DNA from: Phyllostachys edulis
Taxonomy: Eukaryota > Streptophyta > Magnoliopsida > Poales > Poaceae
Direction: 5' to 3'
Length of the DNA stretch: 64,000 bases
Assembly: GCA_036346405.1 (NCBI GenBank)
Contig: CM070548.1
Location: 60,324,611 to 60,388,610 of the forward strand
Below the pieces are notes generated by a model, which made no database searches, was not told the DNA's origin, and saw only the letters and a list, made by a program, of their open reading frames with translations. Shown here piece after piece: positions 43,630-55,506 of this stretch; the first letter of the stretch is position 1; every line of letters begins with the position of its first letter. The position numbers and the translations under genes are program-made.

Positions 43630-44691
43630 AGGGTTGATTGGTTACATAAAAAATTTACGTAACTGGTCGTACCGAACCTGGGCGCGTAACTTTGACCACT
43701 GTGTAAGGACCTTCCCACTTGAGGGAAAGTTTATTCCGATTAGACTGGGATTGAATCTTCTTCAATACCAAGTCACCTACAGCAAGGCTACGAGGTTGGA
43801 CCTTACAATCGTAGTATTTCGCAGGGCTTTTTGATAGACTGTTGAACGGATTAAGGCTTAATTTCTCTACTCTTCGAGTAGGTTGATGTCATCTACTCGA
43901 AGTTGTACCTGGGTAGAGTCGTTGAAAGTTTCGACCCTTGTCGACCTTATCTTTAGTTTTGGTGGAAGCATGACTTCGGCACCGAAAACTAGGAAAAAGT
44001 GTGTTTCACCTGTAGCCCGACTAGCAGTCGTACGAACTGCCCATAATATTGAGGGTAATCCTTGTACCCAAGCCCCTGAGCGCTTGACAAGCTGGTCGAA
44101 GACTCGAGTTTTGATTTCCTACATTATTTGGTCATTCGCTCTTTCGACTGCCCCATTGCTTTGAGAATGGGCAACAGAAGTGTAACACAATTTGGTACCC
44201 AACTCGTCACAAAATTCTTGGAATTTTGCGTTTGAAAATTGCTTACCATTATCTATGATTATTTGACTTGGGACTCCAAACTGAGTAATCACGCTTCTCA
44301 TCATGAACCTTTTTGTTGCTTCCGTTATTATCCCAGTCACAGGTTCGGCTTCAATCCACTTTGTGAACGTATCAATAGCCACAAAAAGGAATTCGAAGTC
44401 ACCTGGAGCTTTTGGGAATGGTCCTAGGATATCGAGACCCCAGGTCGCAAAAGGCCAAGATATATGAATTATTTGTAATGCCTGAGCCAGTTGGTGTATT
44501 TGCCTGCTATGAAACTGGCATTGTACACACTTCTTAACCAGCTCTTTGGCATCATAGAGGGCTGTTGGCCAGTAGAAACCTTGTCGAAAGGCCTTTTCGA
44601 CCAGCGTTCTGCAGGAAGCATGAGTTCCACAGATGCCCCCGTGTATGTCGTGAAGGAGATTTAATCCTTCACTCTGTGACATGCATCGCAT
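43630..44691 (-). pseudogene. Integrase of Tat-type Ty3 element, copy 2
   Basis: The core is open for 190 codons (44119-44691). It has the zinc-binding HHCC (HGGICGTHAS ... CVQCQ), then catalytic Asp in WGLDILGPF, Asp in IIIDNGKQF and Glu in AVERAN, with 35 residues between the last two (DD35E). Downstream the C-terminus (43630-44118) is frameshifted. It would insert the element's cDNA into the genome. The core keeps all catalytic residues, although the polyprotein as a whole is broken. Confidence 0.9.
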
Positions 44692-44724
44692 GAGTACCCC
44701 TTAAGTGCCTCGTTTATAAAGGAC

Positions 44725-45571
44725 TCATTCGACCAAAGTATACATTTTGGCCTTTCGAGATAAGCGATCTGCGTCGAGATCATCATCGGGTATTGTACCC
44801 GTCTGAAGATACTCGTAGATGGGATTCATCCAGGTATCCTCGTATTCTAGAGAGGCTGTCTCAATAGGAGTTGTCTTTGGTGTTTCGACTAGAGACGGCT
44901 TTTGAAGCTGCTCCAAGAAGACTCCTTTCGGTACTTGTGATCGGGAAGAAGCAATTCGAGTAAGCTGATCTGCGAGGAAATTATCCTTTCGAGGGATAAA
45001 TTGTATCTCGAAACCGAAAAAATGCTTTTCAAGCTTTCGAACTTCCGATAAGTACCGAGACATGGTCGGATTAGAGCACTGGTACTCTTTTTCGACCTGA
45101 TCCACGACTAGTTGAGAGTCTCCTCTCACGAGTAGTCGTTGAATCACGAGCGCTTTCGCGGCTCGTATACCAGCTAGCAAACCTTCGTATTCTGCCACGT
45201 TGTTAGTGGCCTGAAAGTTTAATTGAATGGCATACTTTAAGATCTCTCTGATAGGAGATTCCAGGACCACCCTAGCCCCTGAGCCACTTAAAGTAAGTGA
45301 TCTGTCAAAGTATATCGTCCACTGGTCGTGGGTATCGTACTGGGATCCTGAACAGGTTCAGGATTTGTCCATTCGGCGACAAAGTCTGCCAAGATCTGGG
45401 ATTTAATGGCCGTTCAGGACACGAAATGGGGTCGAACTCCCTAAGTTCTACTGACCATGTTGACATGCGTCCTGCAAATTCCCTGTTCTGGAGGATCACT
45501 CCTAAGGGAAACTCAGACAAAACAATTATCTTGTGCACTTGAAAATAATACCGCAATTTCCTTGAAGACAT
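44725..45571 (-). pseudogene. RNase H pair, copy 2
   Basis: On the minus strand, the first RNase H remnant is STWSVELREFD (about 45480-45510). It is followed by the acquired RNase H with NNVAEYEGLLAG and LLVRGDSQLVVDQVEKEYQ, and a tail FIPRKDNFLADQLTRIASSR typical of the Tat clade. The 181-codon segment 45270-44725 is open. Confidence 0.85.
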
Positions 45572-45599
45572 GACGAGGGCATATAGAAGTTTTTAGACC

Positions 45600-46720
45600 T
45601 GAGGGTAACGCTCCTTAGGCCCGTGTAAAACTTCATTTACGTAGTAAACTGGTCATTGGGTTTTTTCACGTTCTACGACCAGTACTGCGCTCACTGCTTG
45701 TGGCGTGGCAGCTAGATAAATTAAGAGCATCTCTTCTAATTTCAGAGAAAATAAAACAGGAGCACTCATAAGATACCCCTTGATATCCTCAGAGGCAGTG
45801 TTAGCCTCTTCTGACCACTCGAAACCCTCGTGCTTCCTTAGAAGTTTGAAGAAAGGTAGTCATTTTTCTCCCAGTTGTGTGATGAAATGACTTAAAGCCG
45901 CCATGCACCCTGTGAGTTTCTGGACTTCTTTCTTCATGGTCGGAGGGTGCATTTGCATGATGGTCTTTATCTTTTTGGGATTTGGTTCGATTCCTCGTGC
46001 AGAGACAAGAAATTCAAGCAATTTCCCTAAAGAGACTACAAACACACACTTCTCAGGATTGAGTTTCAAATGGTGTTTTATGAAGTTGTAGAATGTTTCT
46101 TGCAAGTCGAAAACGTGATTAAGTCAATTGATGCTTTTTACGACTAGATCGTCAACATAGGCTTCCAAATTTCGGCCTAGTTAAGGTGAAAAAGTCGATT
46201 GCATCAAGCATTTAAAAGGAGCGCCAACATTTTTAGACCAAATGGCATTTTGACATAACAAAATATTCCAAATGAAGTAATAAATGTGGTCTTTCCTTCA
46301 TCTTCTAGACACATATTAATCTGTTGGTAACCAGAATATGCATCTAGAAAACTTAATGTTTTACAACCGGTAGTAGAATCAACCAACTGATCGATCTGAT
46401 ATAAAGGGAAATCATCTTTTGGACAAGCTTTATTGAGGTCTGTGAAGTCTACACACATACGCCACTTGCCATTAGACTTCCTAACCATTACAGGGTAGGC
46501 CAACCACTCGGGGTGGTCGACTTCTCTTATAAAGCATGCTTTAAGTAGCTTGTCCAATTCTGATTTGATAGCATCTTGTCGATTAGGTGCAAATCTCCGT
46601 AATTTTTGTTTTACGGGTATCTTGTCTTGTCGTAAAGCTAGCATGTGCTCGATCACCTCCCTAGGGACTCCAGGCATGTCGGATGCTTGCCACGCGAAGA
46701 CATCTGCGTTAGCTCAGAGG
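45600..46720 (-). pseudogene. Reverse transcriptase, copy 2
   Basis: Segment 46677-46204 is open: IPVKQKLRRFAPNRQDAIKS, RKSNGKWRMCVDFTDLNKAC, PKDDFPLYQIDQLVD and SFLDAYSGYQQINM, the usual order of Ty3 RT motifs. YVDD lies at 46148-46159 after a frameshift. The thumb region follows as LLEFLVSARGIEPNPKKIKT (45860-46105). Frameshifts are the only clear lesions. Confidence 0.9.
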
Positions 46721-46899
46721 AAAGTGATGAGGGCGTCTTCCTATTTGGGGTTGGAAGTATCCCTGATGCGAACAGTATTCGAGGGATCCTCTGGTTCTAA
46801 ACGTATGCACCATCTTTTTATCACAGTGAATTATGTTTACTCCTTTGGGACCTGGCATCTTAAGATATTGATATCCATAATAAGTAGTCATTAAGAATT

Positions 46900-49215
46900 T
46901 TGCCAAAGTTGGTCATCTGAGTATGGCATTATATGCCGTATCGAAATCGACCACATCAAAGGAGATTTTCTCTATCCTGAAATTGCTAGGAGAACCAAAT
47001 GTTAAAGGAAGAGAAACTTAGCCAATAGGTTTGGCCGAAGACCCTGGTACAATCCCATGAAAAGAATATCGTACTGGTCTTATCTTAGTCCTGGGTACTT
47101 GCATCTCATCTAGGGTACTCATAAATAAGATGTTTAACGAGCTGCTACCATCAACCAACACTTGATTTACTCGACAGTTGTTGATGGTGGGCTCGACCAC
47201 GATCGGAAACCGACCTGGTCGAGTAGAAGGGATCTGGCAGTCACGCTTCTTGAAAGAGATGGTGACTTCCGACCACTTCGGCAATTTATTAACAAGAGAA
47301 GGGTCAATGAAGTTTACCTCACGTTCGACTACCTTAAGCTATCATTTTGACTCGTATGCCGATGATCCCCCATAGATATGCTCGACGGTATGCTCAAGAT
47401 CTTGAAATGGCATCTCCTCGTCATCGTTCGACTGCTTACAACCACTTGCTTGCCATACCTGCTCGAGGGTAGGAAGGGGTCATTTGCCGTTATAATAGTC
47501 CTCGAGTTTTCGTTGGAAAACTCGGCAGTTGCGAAGGTCATGTCCTTCCTTTTTATGGAAAGGGCACCACCTAGACTTGTTGTTCTTCCTTTTGGCGTGC
47601 TTGTCCTTACCTCGATCGGAGTATGGCTTGGAGCCTTGAGGCTTCTTATCGCTTATGGCCAAGACTTCCTTGGAACTGTTGGTTTGAGACTTTTGACCCT
47701 TTGCCTTGTTCTTGGATTTTTTGGCCTTCTTATCTTTCTTCTTGCCACTTTCGCCTGCTTCTTGAGGAATTTTATCATCTCGATCAATAGTGTTGTTCCA
47801 CTCGACTGCTTCAGCAGAAGTCGCATATCGATCAGCCATCTCAATGAGTTCGGCGACAGTAGCAGAAGGATTTAAAAGCAATATCCTCTGTGATCCTTGT
47901 ACTACGGACTCCCTGCTTAAAAGCTCTGATGATACAAGAATCAGAAACTTCAGGTATGGAATTTCGAACCTGACTGAAACATTGGATGAACTGGCGTAGA
48001 GTCTTGTGGTCATTTTGTCTCATCCTGTGCAGGTCATCCTCCGTCTCAGGACGATGGTAGGTGCCCTAGAAATTGGAAAGGAGCAGGTCACAGAGGTGTT
48101 GTCATGAATAGATCGACTCGAGTGGTTGATTTAACAACCATGATCGAGCAGATCCCTCGAGCACAGTAGGAAGGTAATTTGTCATGACATGCTCTCCTTC
48201 TCCCGTTGCCCGGACAACAGTTGTGTAGATTTGAAGGAATTCGATGGGATTTTGAGATCCATCAAACTTCTCCATGTTCACTGGTCGACACCGAGGCGGC
48301 CAGCGAACTGCTCGAAGGTCGAGTGAGAATGCCTAACACCTGGCAATGACTTCTTAACGCCTTCTTTGTGGAAAAGAAGGGTTGATATCACCATATGATC
48401 GTACACGATGATACTTGGTTGTGGGTGGACCCGACCTATGGTAGGTCTCAACCTTACAAGGGAAATATTCCTTGTATTTCATCTGCTGTTGCAGATTTCT
48501 GGGTTGGAGTGGTGAACGATCACCTCTCTTGGGAGCTTGTTGATCATCAGGCATTTCAGGAATTATTCTCCGACTGGGGTTAAGGTTAGGAGAGCGACGC
48601 GACCTGGTGTCGCGCCGATCTCCACGCAGTGAGTTGTTCGAACGACTGGTAGCTGATGGAGTCATACCACTATGACTTCTGGGTCGATGCCATCGAGGGT
48701 GCTCGAGTCTGGCCATCGTGCTTCGAAGCCTTCATGCGATCTCTTCAGCGAATAGGTCGTAGTCAGGCGTTCGGGCAAGTTCCCGAGATGGGTTCTCAAG
48801 CAGATCGTTGATCTTGTTGAAGTTCTGAGCTTCCTCCGTGATCTTCGGGCGCGCCTGTAGATATCTCTGAGCCACAATTCTTCTCTACCGGGTTGTCTCA
48901 GGATCGTCCATATCTGATCCTCGAGTTTGCCTCAATGGACTGTGATTATTTCAAGGAACTCTCTCACGCTCATCAGAGTGTTGACCCTGTTCATCATCGG
49001 AGGTGTCCTCGCCATTGCCATGAGGGGTCATAGTGTGTGATCGTCGGGGAGCGTCCTCAGTCATGTCTCTAGGAGAGTGATCATTAACTGAGGGAAGGAC
49101 GAAGACCTTCTGTTGATGATCTCCACTTGCGCTTGAAGCCTCCTCGCTTGAGGGGTAGTCGAAAGGCACCATATGGCGACTTGGAGCAAACCCCTCCAGG
49201 TAGAAGAATTCTGGG
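46900..49215 (-). pseudogene. Gag-protease region, copy 2, interrupted at its 5' side by a solo LTR
   Basis: The zinc-knuckle-like CPFHKKEGHDLRNC is near 47550. The protease site VLVDGSSSLNILF (DGSSS instead of DGGSS) is near 47160. The gag core MRQNDHKTLRQFIQCF is at 48023. N-terminal parts are 48354-48877 and 48951-49215. The coding line continues beyond the inserted LTR at 52528. The second position of the protease triad region is Ser, so this copy's protease is probably impaired. Confidence 0.8.
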
Positions 49216-49559
49216 TGTAACATCCCAATTTTATGAGCCTTTTTGAAAATTTTCAAAATAAAAAGAACCATTTAGTTTTGTTGAAGTTCTAAAGCTTAAC
49301 TTGAGATTTTGGAATTAAAAGTGTTTAAAATGACTAAATCAAACTTCAATTAATTCGAGTTTGGTTCGTTTTGGGTTCGTTTGAGTTCTTTGGTGTTGGT
49401 TTTCCCTTCTCTGTTCGCTCTGTGTCTCCCTCGGCCCAGCTCTTTCTTCTTTTAGCCCTCTTTTCCATTTGGACCTCTCTTTTGGTTTAGACCTCCCCTT
49501 TTAGTTTAAACCTCCCTGTTGGTCTAAGACCTCTTTGTCGGTTTAGACCTCCTTGTGGT

Positions 49560-50110
49560 TTAGACCTTTCCCTTTCGTTTGGACCTCCGGGTTGTCCTGA
49601 CGACCTCCGGGTGGAGACCTGCCACGACCACCCTCCTGATCTTTTTGCAAAGACCACCCTCTTGGTCCGCGACCTCCCCTTGGTCACGTGACATCTTTTG
49701 GGTCGCGACCACTCTTTGTGGCTGTGACCTCCTCCTTTTGTCATTTTGCCATGACCTCTCTCTGTGGCCGCGACCTCCTCCTTTTGTCGTTTTGCTGCGA
49801 CCTTCCCTTGGGCTGCGACCTTTTGTCGTTTTGCCGTGACCTCTTTCTGTGGCCGCGACCTCCTCCTTTTATCGTTTTGTCGTGACCTCTCTTTGTGGCC
49901 GCGACCTCCTTCTTTTGTCATTTTGCCGCTACCTCCCTCTGTGGACACAACCTCCTCCTTTTGTCGTTCTGCCGCGACCTCTCTTTGTGTCAAAACCTCC
50001 CCGTTGGTCTTTTTGCAAAGACCACCCTCTGGGTCTTTTTGCAAAGACCACCCCCTGTGTCATGACCTCCCTGTGGGTCATGACCTCTCTGTTGGTCTCG
50101 ACCTCCCCTT
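49560..50110. repeat. 46-bp tandem repeat in the solo LTR
   Basis: Five to six units of the type GTGGCCGCGACCTCCTCCTT plus TTGTCGTTTTGCCGCGACC and CTCTCTTT lie in 49727-49990, with degenerate GACCTCC and TTTTGCAAAGACCACC units around them. The sequence is strongly strand-asymmetric (pyrimidine-rich on plus). ORFs in it are artefacts of repetition. Confidence 0.85.
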
Positions 50111-50568
50111 TGGTTGGACCACTCTTCTGAGTTCAGACAGGCCCCACCTATCAACTTTATTCACCTTCTCCTTCCTCCTGTTGTGTCAATTCTGACGCAA
50201 AGGACCTTGTGCATTTAATGCTGTTGTGTCGCATTAAATGTTGCCACATTTTTGCAGTACCTGTTCCTTCTATCGTCTACTCCTCGACCTGCTCCTATCA
50301 TCTTCTTCACCTACCTTTGAACACGTGACTTTGAACACGTGTGTTTTTGCATCCTAGTGGCTCCCCTTGTTTCTCCAGGCTATAAAAGCCTGAGTAGCCC
50401 TCTTTTATCCCCTTTGCCTCACCAAGCTCTCTTGCTCCTTATTCTCACCGTGCTTGAAGCCTTGTTGCCAGGAGCTTGCTGGAGCTGCGCCGCCTTCGAC
50501 CTCTTCGCCGTTGAAGAGATCACCGGAGCGCCCGCATCGTTCGCCATCCCTCTCCCTTCTCTCTCTTT

Positions 50569-50601
50569 GCTCTCTCTCTCTGTCTCTCTCTCTCTCTCTG
50601 T
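50569..50601. repeat. (CT)n microsatellite
   Basis: A nearly pure CT run just downstream of the TATA box of the solo LTR, in its leader. Confidence 0.9.
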
Positions 50602-52527
50602 CAGGGTAAGTTCCTCTGTGCCTTGTTTTTTTCTCTCACGACTATGATACGTGGATTGAATTTCTCTCACAACTACGTTGCATAGTCGTAATCTCTTCAG
50701 GACCTCTCTCCTAGGACCTCCTTTTGGACCTCCCTCCTAAGACCTCCTCGTTGGACCTCCTCCTGAGAGTCTGTTTCTATTCCAGTGTTTCTCTTTTGGC
50801 TCTTATTTGGTAGTTGTGGTTTTAATTTGAATTCACTGTATTTATTTGGTTCTTTGCGCACGTGTAGATTCCGACTTCACCGAAGAGTTCATGGACCCGA
50901 CGACCTCTACTGAAGAACTTCAACTCTTCAATGAAGGCAAGTCGTAGACATTTGATCATATTGAACCTAGTTTACAAAATTACTTTGTTTTATATCAACA
51001 TGCATGGCTATTTGTATAAAAATAGTTTGGGACTTAGCTAAACACCTACTTGGCATTACGACTCCTTGAATCATTGTATTTGACATGTTGTCATGTACCT
51101 TTGGACCACCATAGGTTGGGTGATCTTAGTTGGACCTCTTTGAGATACCAACATGGGTGTGTATTATTGCTTAAACCCGCTTTAGCTATGCGATGTCTTT
51201 CGATCATCATGACTCATGATAATAAACTTGATTTAATGATATATGGAATTGCGGTGCGATACCTCCGATGTGCAACAGTGGTGCGAAATCACAGTTGTGT
51301 CATTTGTGGTGCGATACTGCTTTGAATAAAAATTTGTTGTGCCATGACCAGGGTGGTCATTTGGCCGGGTTGAGCCCTAAAATGCTTTTCGCTTGGGCGA
51401 GTGGTCGGTGGCAAAGGCGGGATACGATGAGCACAGTACGGGAAGTACTTGGGTGCGAGAAGCACTTAGGTGCGCGATGCACTTAGGATGTGGTAGTCTC
51501 GCCTGAGCAATAACTAAGGACTTAACCTTGTAAGCCATTGATCTGGGCCATACCGTGCAACCACAAGTTCATTTATGGGGTAGACCTGGCCAACTAATTA
51601 GCGATGTTTTGATTTGGTTCTGTTGTAGTTGTTGAATTGGCGTAAGAGGGGGTCAGAAATGGCGAAACCTTAGCAAGCAGAACCAGGTCAGAACAGAGCT
51701 TTGTAAAGGCCTTGTCACGTGCTCTAGACTGCTTACCAAAGGTTATGAGCAGGGGTGTCAACGGATGTCCAACCAACTAGAGAATTCATGCCTTGTGGGT
51801 AAAGTTGTACAACCTCTGTAGAGGATGAAACTATTCGAATAAACGCGTCCTCAGTTACGGACATGCCTAGTGATTTCACGTAAGGGGTAGACTTTCGCAA
51901 AACTTGTTGAGTGGTCTGGCTCACGACCAGGGTGGTCGTGGGTGGTCTGGGCCGTGACCAGGGTGGTCACGGGAGGTCTGGGATTCAAAGAACTTGTCTA
52001 CTTATGTATTACTCTTTTAACTTGTGCTTTGCAATCTTCTTATTGTATTTCAATTCCAATATTGCTTTCTGCAAACTAACCATAAAGTTATCCTTTGTTG
52101 AGCTTTGCATGAATATATTTGCATACCTTCCCTACGGCTTACTGAGTACATTCAAAAGTACTCATGGCTTGCGCCCTCTGATTAATCAGCAGCTCAAGAC
52201 CTCCCAGGGAGCTCCGACCTCTTTGCAGAGGAGGTCTTCAAAGACCAGGCGTGCTTGGACGTCCTCCACTCTATTGCCTATGGGCAGGTCGTGTGGCCTC
52301 CACGTGTTCTATTGCTTTTCCGCTGTTTGTAGCCCTACATGGCACCTCTGTAAACAAGCTTGACCATAAGGTCTTTTGTTGTTATTGTTGTTGATTTGTT
52401 TGATTCATCTTTATTTTGTTATATGGTTGTGATGACATCTTTGTTCAGCTGTGCGGACTAACGACTGATCGTAGGACTAGTCCAGTTTGCACAAGAGGTC
52501 CTGGGGGTTGTTACCCGGGGTGTGACA

Positions 52528-53017
52528 TGGGTTATAACCGTCTCCGTCCACAGGTGAGCCCGGCGAGGGGATGGTCGAACTCGCAGAAAAGCATGCTCGA
52601 CCCCATCCTTTGTGGGGCTAAGCGGAGAGAGATGACTACCAGATGCTGATGAAGCTACGGAATGATGGCTTCCAAGACTTGTTGTGCCAGGTCGAACTAT
52701 CTTGGACAGACTTGAACATTTGAAGGGGGAACCCTCGTTATGCTATGAGCCTGCCTTGATACAGTCCTGATCATAGTAGGATTGACCCTTGCCCTCTGAG
52801 GAAATTTGTTCCTCAGTTGGACGTAACGTTGTTGGGGATAAGGATCCTCCTTAACTCCATCGGTGGTATGGTCTCCTGGATCTAATGAATGATCTCTGGA
52901 GGCGATATTACCATCGGATGATACAATACTCGGCTCGTAGTTGAAGTCGTCATCCATGTCGATATCTGCATAATCGACCAAGTCGAAACAGTTCTCCTTA
53001 TTCCACTCTCCTGCCAT
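52528..53017 (-). pseudogene. N-terminal gag segment of copy 2
   Basis: It starts MAGEWNKENCFDLVDYADID at 53017, matching the acidic N-terminus of copy 1 (ADYADVNMDAGFDYEPSDD), and continues to the LTR insertion point. It is separated from the rest of gag by 3.3 kb. Confidence 0.8.
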
Positions 53018-53071
53018 GGAAGCATTAGAGTTAAAAAAAATAAAGGAAACCTATGGACGAGAAGTTCCCTA

Positions 53072-53084
53072 CGGTCGGCGCCAA
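53072..53084 (-). promoter_or_regulatory. Primer-binding site, copy 2
   Basis: TTGGCGCCGACCG on the minus strand, identical to copy 1 and one base from the LTR. Confidence 0.7.
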
Positions 53085-53085
53085 C

Positions 53086-53862
53086 TGTCAGTGTTTTAGA
53101 ACCGATCATACATAATGATTGTTTGATTCGGGGGGTCTCCAAGACTAAAATCACGCAGAGAGAATGGCACATGGATTTTTATATAGGTTCAAGCCTTCTC
53201 TGGAGAGAATAACAACCCCACTCATGTGTGGCTATATTGAGTATGCTGGTTACAAATCAAGAAAAAGACTCAAGTCTAATGTCTTGTGCTCTTGATTGCC
53301 TCTCCCCTGCCATCTGTTGATTCCACCCTTTATATAGTGCTCAAAGTGGGCGAAGATTTCTCCAGTCCAAAGAGTGCCTCAACGCTTCAGATGATGAAGC
53401 GGTTACCGGAGATTATTACTGGAGTAGTAATGTCCCCACGTCGCCAGGCGATTATCATCAGGGCAGAGAGTTTAATCTTGCAATTATTCCAGAGAATAAC
53501 ATCATATATTAACTATTTAGATGACCTAATCAAATGTGCCTACTTGTCTGCAAGCTCAATCAATTATAAGGTGGTCGTAGTTGACCTGGTCGTAGAAAGA
53601 CTTACGGCCACGTGGTGATCGTAGAAGAACTTACGACCACGTGGTGATCGTAGAAGAACTTACGATCATGAGGTAGTCGTAGAAGGACTTACGACTATGG
53701 GGTGATCGTAGAAGAACTTACAACCATGAGGTAGCTGTAGAAGGTCTTACGATTCTAGCTTCTCCCTTATGAACATTAAGGGGTATACTTAAGAACCATA
53801 TAATGGGATTATTATCTATAATAAGAATTATAGATAAATAATTAAATGAGGATTATTAGATC
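53086..53862 (-). repeat. 5' LTR of Tat-type element, copy 2
   Basis: Starts TGTCAGTGTTTTAGAACCG and aligns with 9895-10661. TATA box (TATATAAAGG on minus) lies at 53327-53336, and the minisatellite at 53571-53750. The outer end is uncertain (53858-53869), because the chromovirus pol sequence begins there with no visible target duplication. Confidence 0.75.
53571..53750. repeat. Palindromic 29-bp minisatellite in LTR U3, copy 2
   Basis: Six units such as GATCGTAGAAGAACTTACGA with spacers ACCACGTGGT and CATGAGGTA. The period is 29 bp. Confidence 0.9.
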
Positions 53863-53869
53863 CTCGTCA

Positions 53870-55470
53870 ACTACCATCCCGGTAAGGCCAATGTCGTTGC
53901 AGATGCGTTAAGTCGCAAGAGTTACTACAATGCTTTGGAGATAAAAGAGAATTACCCAGAACTTCATAAGGAATTTTAGAAGCTAAAGCTAGAAGTTGTA
54001 TTCAAAGGATTTGTGGCCAGCCTAGAGGTACAGTCCACCTTGGAAAAACATATTCGTAAAGCCCAGCCAAATGATCCTGAGATTAAGGACATCAAGCTCA
54101 AAATGGAAGAAGGTAAATTCAAGGACTTCACCAAGGATGATCAAGATATACTGTGGATTAATGGATGTACCTGTGTACCAGATGTTGATGGTTTAAGACA
54201 GTTAATCTTAAAGGAGGCCCATGATTTAAAGTATTCTATTCACCCTGGAAGTACTAAGATGTACTAGGATGTTAAGACTAAGTTTTGGTGGCTAAATCTG
54301 AAGCGAGAAGTCGCAGAGTTCATTGTCTTGTGTGACGTATGCCAGAAAGTAAAGGCAGAGCATCAGAGACCAGCAGGTCTGTTGCAACCCCTGAAGATTC
54401 TAGAGTGGAAATGGGAAGATCGGAATAGATTTCATTATTGGTTTGCCCAGGACTCAATCCGGTTACGATTCGATTTGGGTAACAGTTGATCGTTTGACTA
54501 AAGTTGCTCATTTCTTACCAGTCAAAACTACTTACTTGGAAAATCATCTTGCAGAGTTATATATGTCAAGAATTATCAGTTTGCATGGCGTGCCTAAGAA
54601 GATAGTGTCAGATCGAGGATCCTAGTTCACCTCTCGTTTCTGGCAGAGTCTGCATGAAGCCTTGGGAACTCAATTGAATTTCAGTACTGCATATCACTCT
54701 CAGACATATGGGCAAACTGAAAGTTAATCAAATATTGGAAGATATGTTGAGAGCCTGTGCACTAGCTAATGCTACCAGTTGGGATAAAAGTTTGTCGTAT
54801 GCAGAATTCTCGTACAACAACAGTTACCAAGCCAGTTTGCGAATGTCACCATTTGAAGCGTTGTATGGTCGTGCATGCAGAACCCCTCTAAATTGGTCAG
54901 AAACAGCCGAGCGTAAGGTATTCAGACCAGACATTATTCAGGAAGCAGAAAAACAAGTGTCTATGATCAGAAAAAGATTAAAGATAGCTCAGTCGAGGCA
55001 GAAGAGTTATGCTAATAACCATCGTCGTGATCTCAGCTTTGAATCAAAGGATTTTGTTTATCTTCAAGTCTCTCCATTGAGAGGTGTCAAAAGGTTTCAT
55101 GCCAAAGGGATGATTGCCCCTAGGTATGTTGGTCCGTTCAAGATTGTGAGTCGTCGAGGAGAAGTTGCTTATCAGCTTGAACTGTCGCGGTCGTTAGCAG
55201 GAGTGCATGATGTGTTCCATGTCTCTTAGTTGAAGAAGTGTCTTCGTGTGCCGTCAGAACAAACCCCTTTGGATTCAATTGAGTTGAAAGAAGACCTCAC
55301 TTATAAAGAGCAACCAGTCAGGATTTTGGACGTCGCAGAGCATCGTACCAGAAGCAAGACTGTTCATTTTTGCAAAGTCCAGTAGAGCAACCACTCAGAA
55401 GGAGAAGCAACGTGGGAGCGTGAAGAAGAGTTGAAAGTCAAGTTCCCTAGCCTTTTCTCTAGCTAGCCTG
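53870..55470 (+). pseudogene. Chromovirus pol, RNase H end to integrase chromodomain
   Basis: It starts inside RNase H (VNYHPGKANVVADALSRKS). Integrase follows with its zinc finger (HDLKYSIHPGSTKMY ... CDVCQK). Next come the catalytic Asp (SIWVTVDRLTKVAHFLPVKT), the second Asp (PKKIVSDRGS) and Glu in GQTE, then MSPFEALYGRACRTPLNWSE. The C-terminal GPFKIVSRRGEVAYQLELS is followed by a chromodomain (QPVRILDVAEHRTRSKT; SNHSEGEATWEREEELK). Frameshifts and stops (EF-stop-KL, MY-stop-DV, RGS-stop, HVS-stop) mark it as dead. The upstream half of the element is not in the window: the Tat-type LTR abuts it directly. Confidence 0.9.
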
Positions 55471-55492
55471 AATCTCGGGGTAGAGATTCCTT

Positions 55493-55506
55493 TAAGGGGG
55501 GAGGTT
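55493..55506 (+). promoter_or_regulatory. Polypurine tract of the chromovirus
   Basis: TTAAGGGGGGAGGTT immediately before the 3' LTR. This is the usual position of the plus-strand primer. Confidence 0.8.

Larger units (their letters stand above)
49216..52527 (+). repeat. Solo LTR, 3.3 kb, inserted into gag of copy 2
   Basis: It runs from TGTAACATCCCAATTTTATG to CCCGGGGTGTGACA. The interrupted sequence (TTCTGGG / TGGGTTATAACC) matches TCTGGGTTATAACC in copy 1, with TGGG(T) duplicated. A TATA box (GGCTATAAAAGCC) is at 50379. Neither PBS nor coding sequence is present, so it is a solo LTR. It shows the conserved block TGTGGGTAAAGTTGTACAAC at 51794. The length and layout resemble RIRE3/RIRE8-type chromovirus LTRs (family name is an inference). 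Confidence 0.85.

Noticed and set aside
49487..50044. 185-codon ORF on the minus strand
   Set aside because: Lies entirely in the 46-bp tandem array of an LTR and has a low-complexity Lys/Arg-rich product. It is an artefact of repetition.
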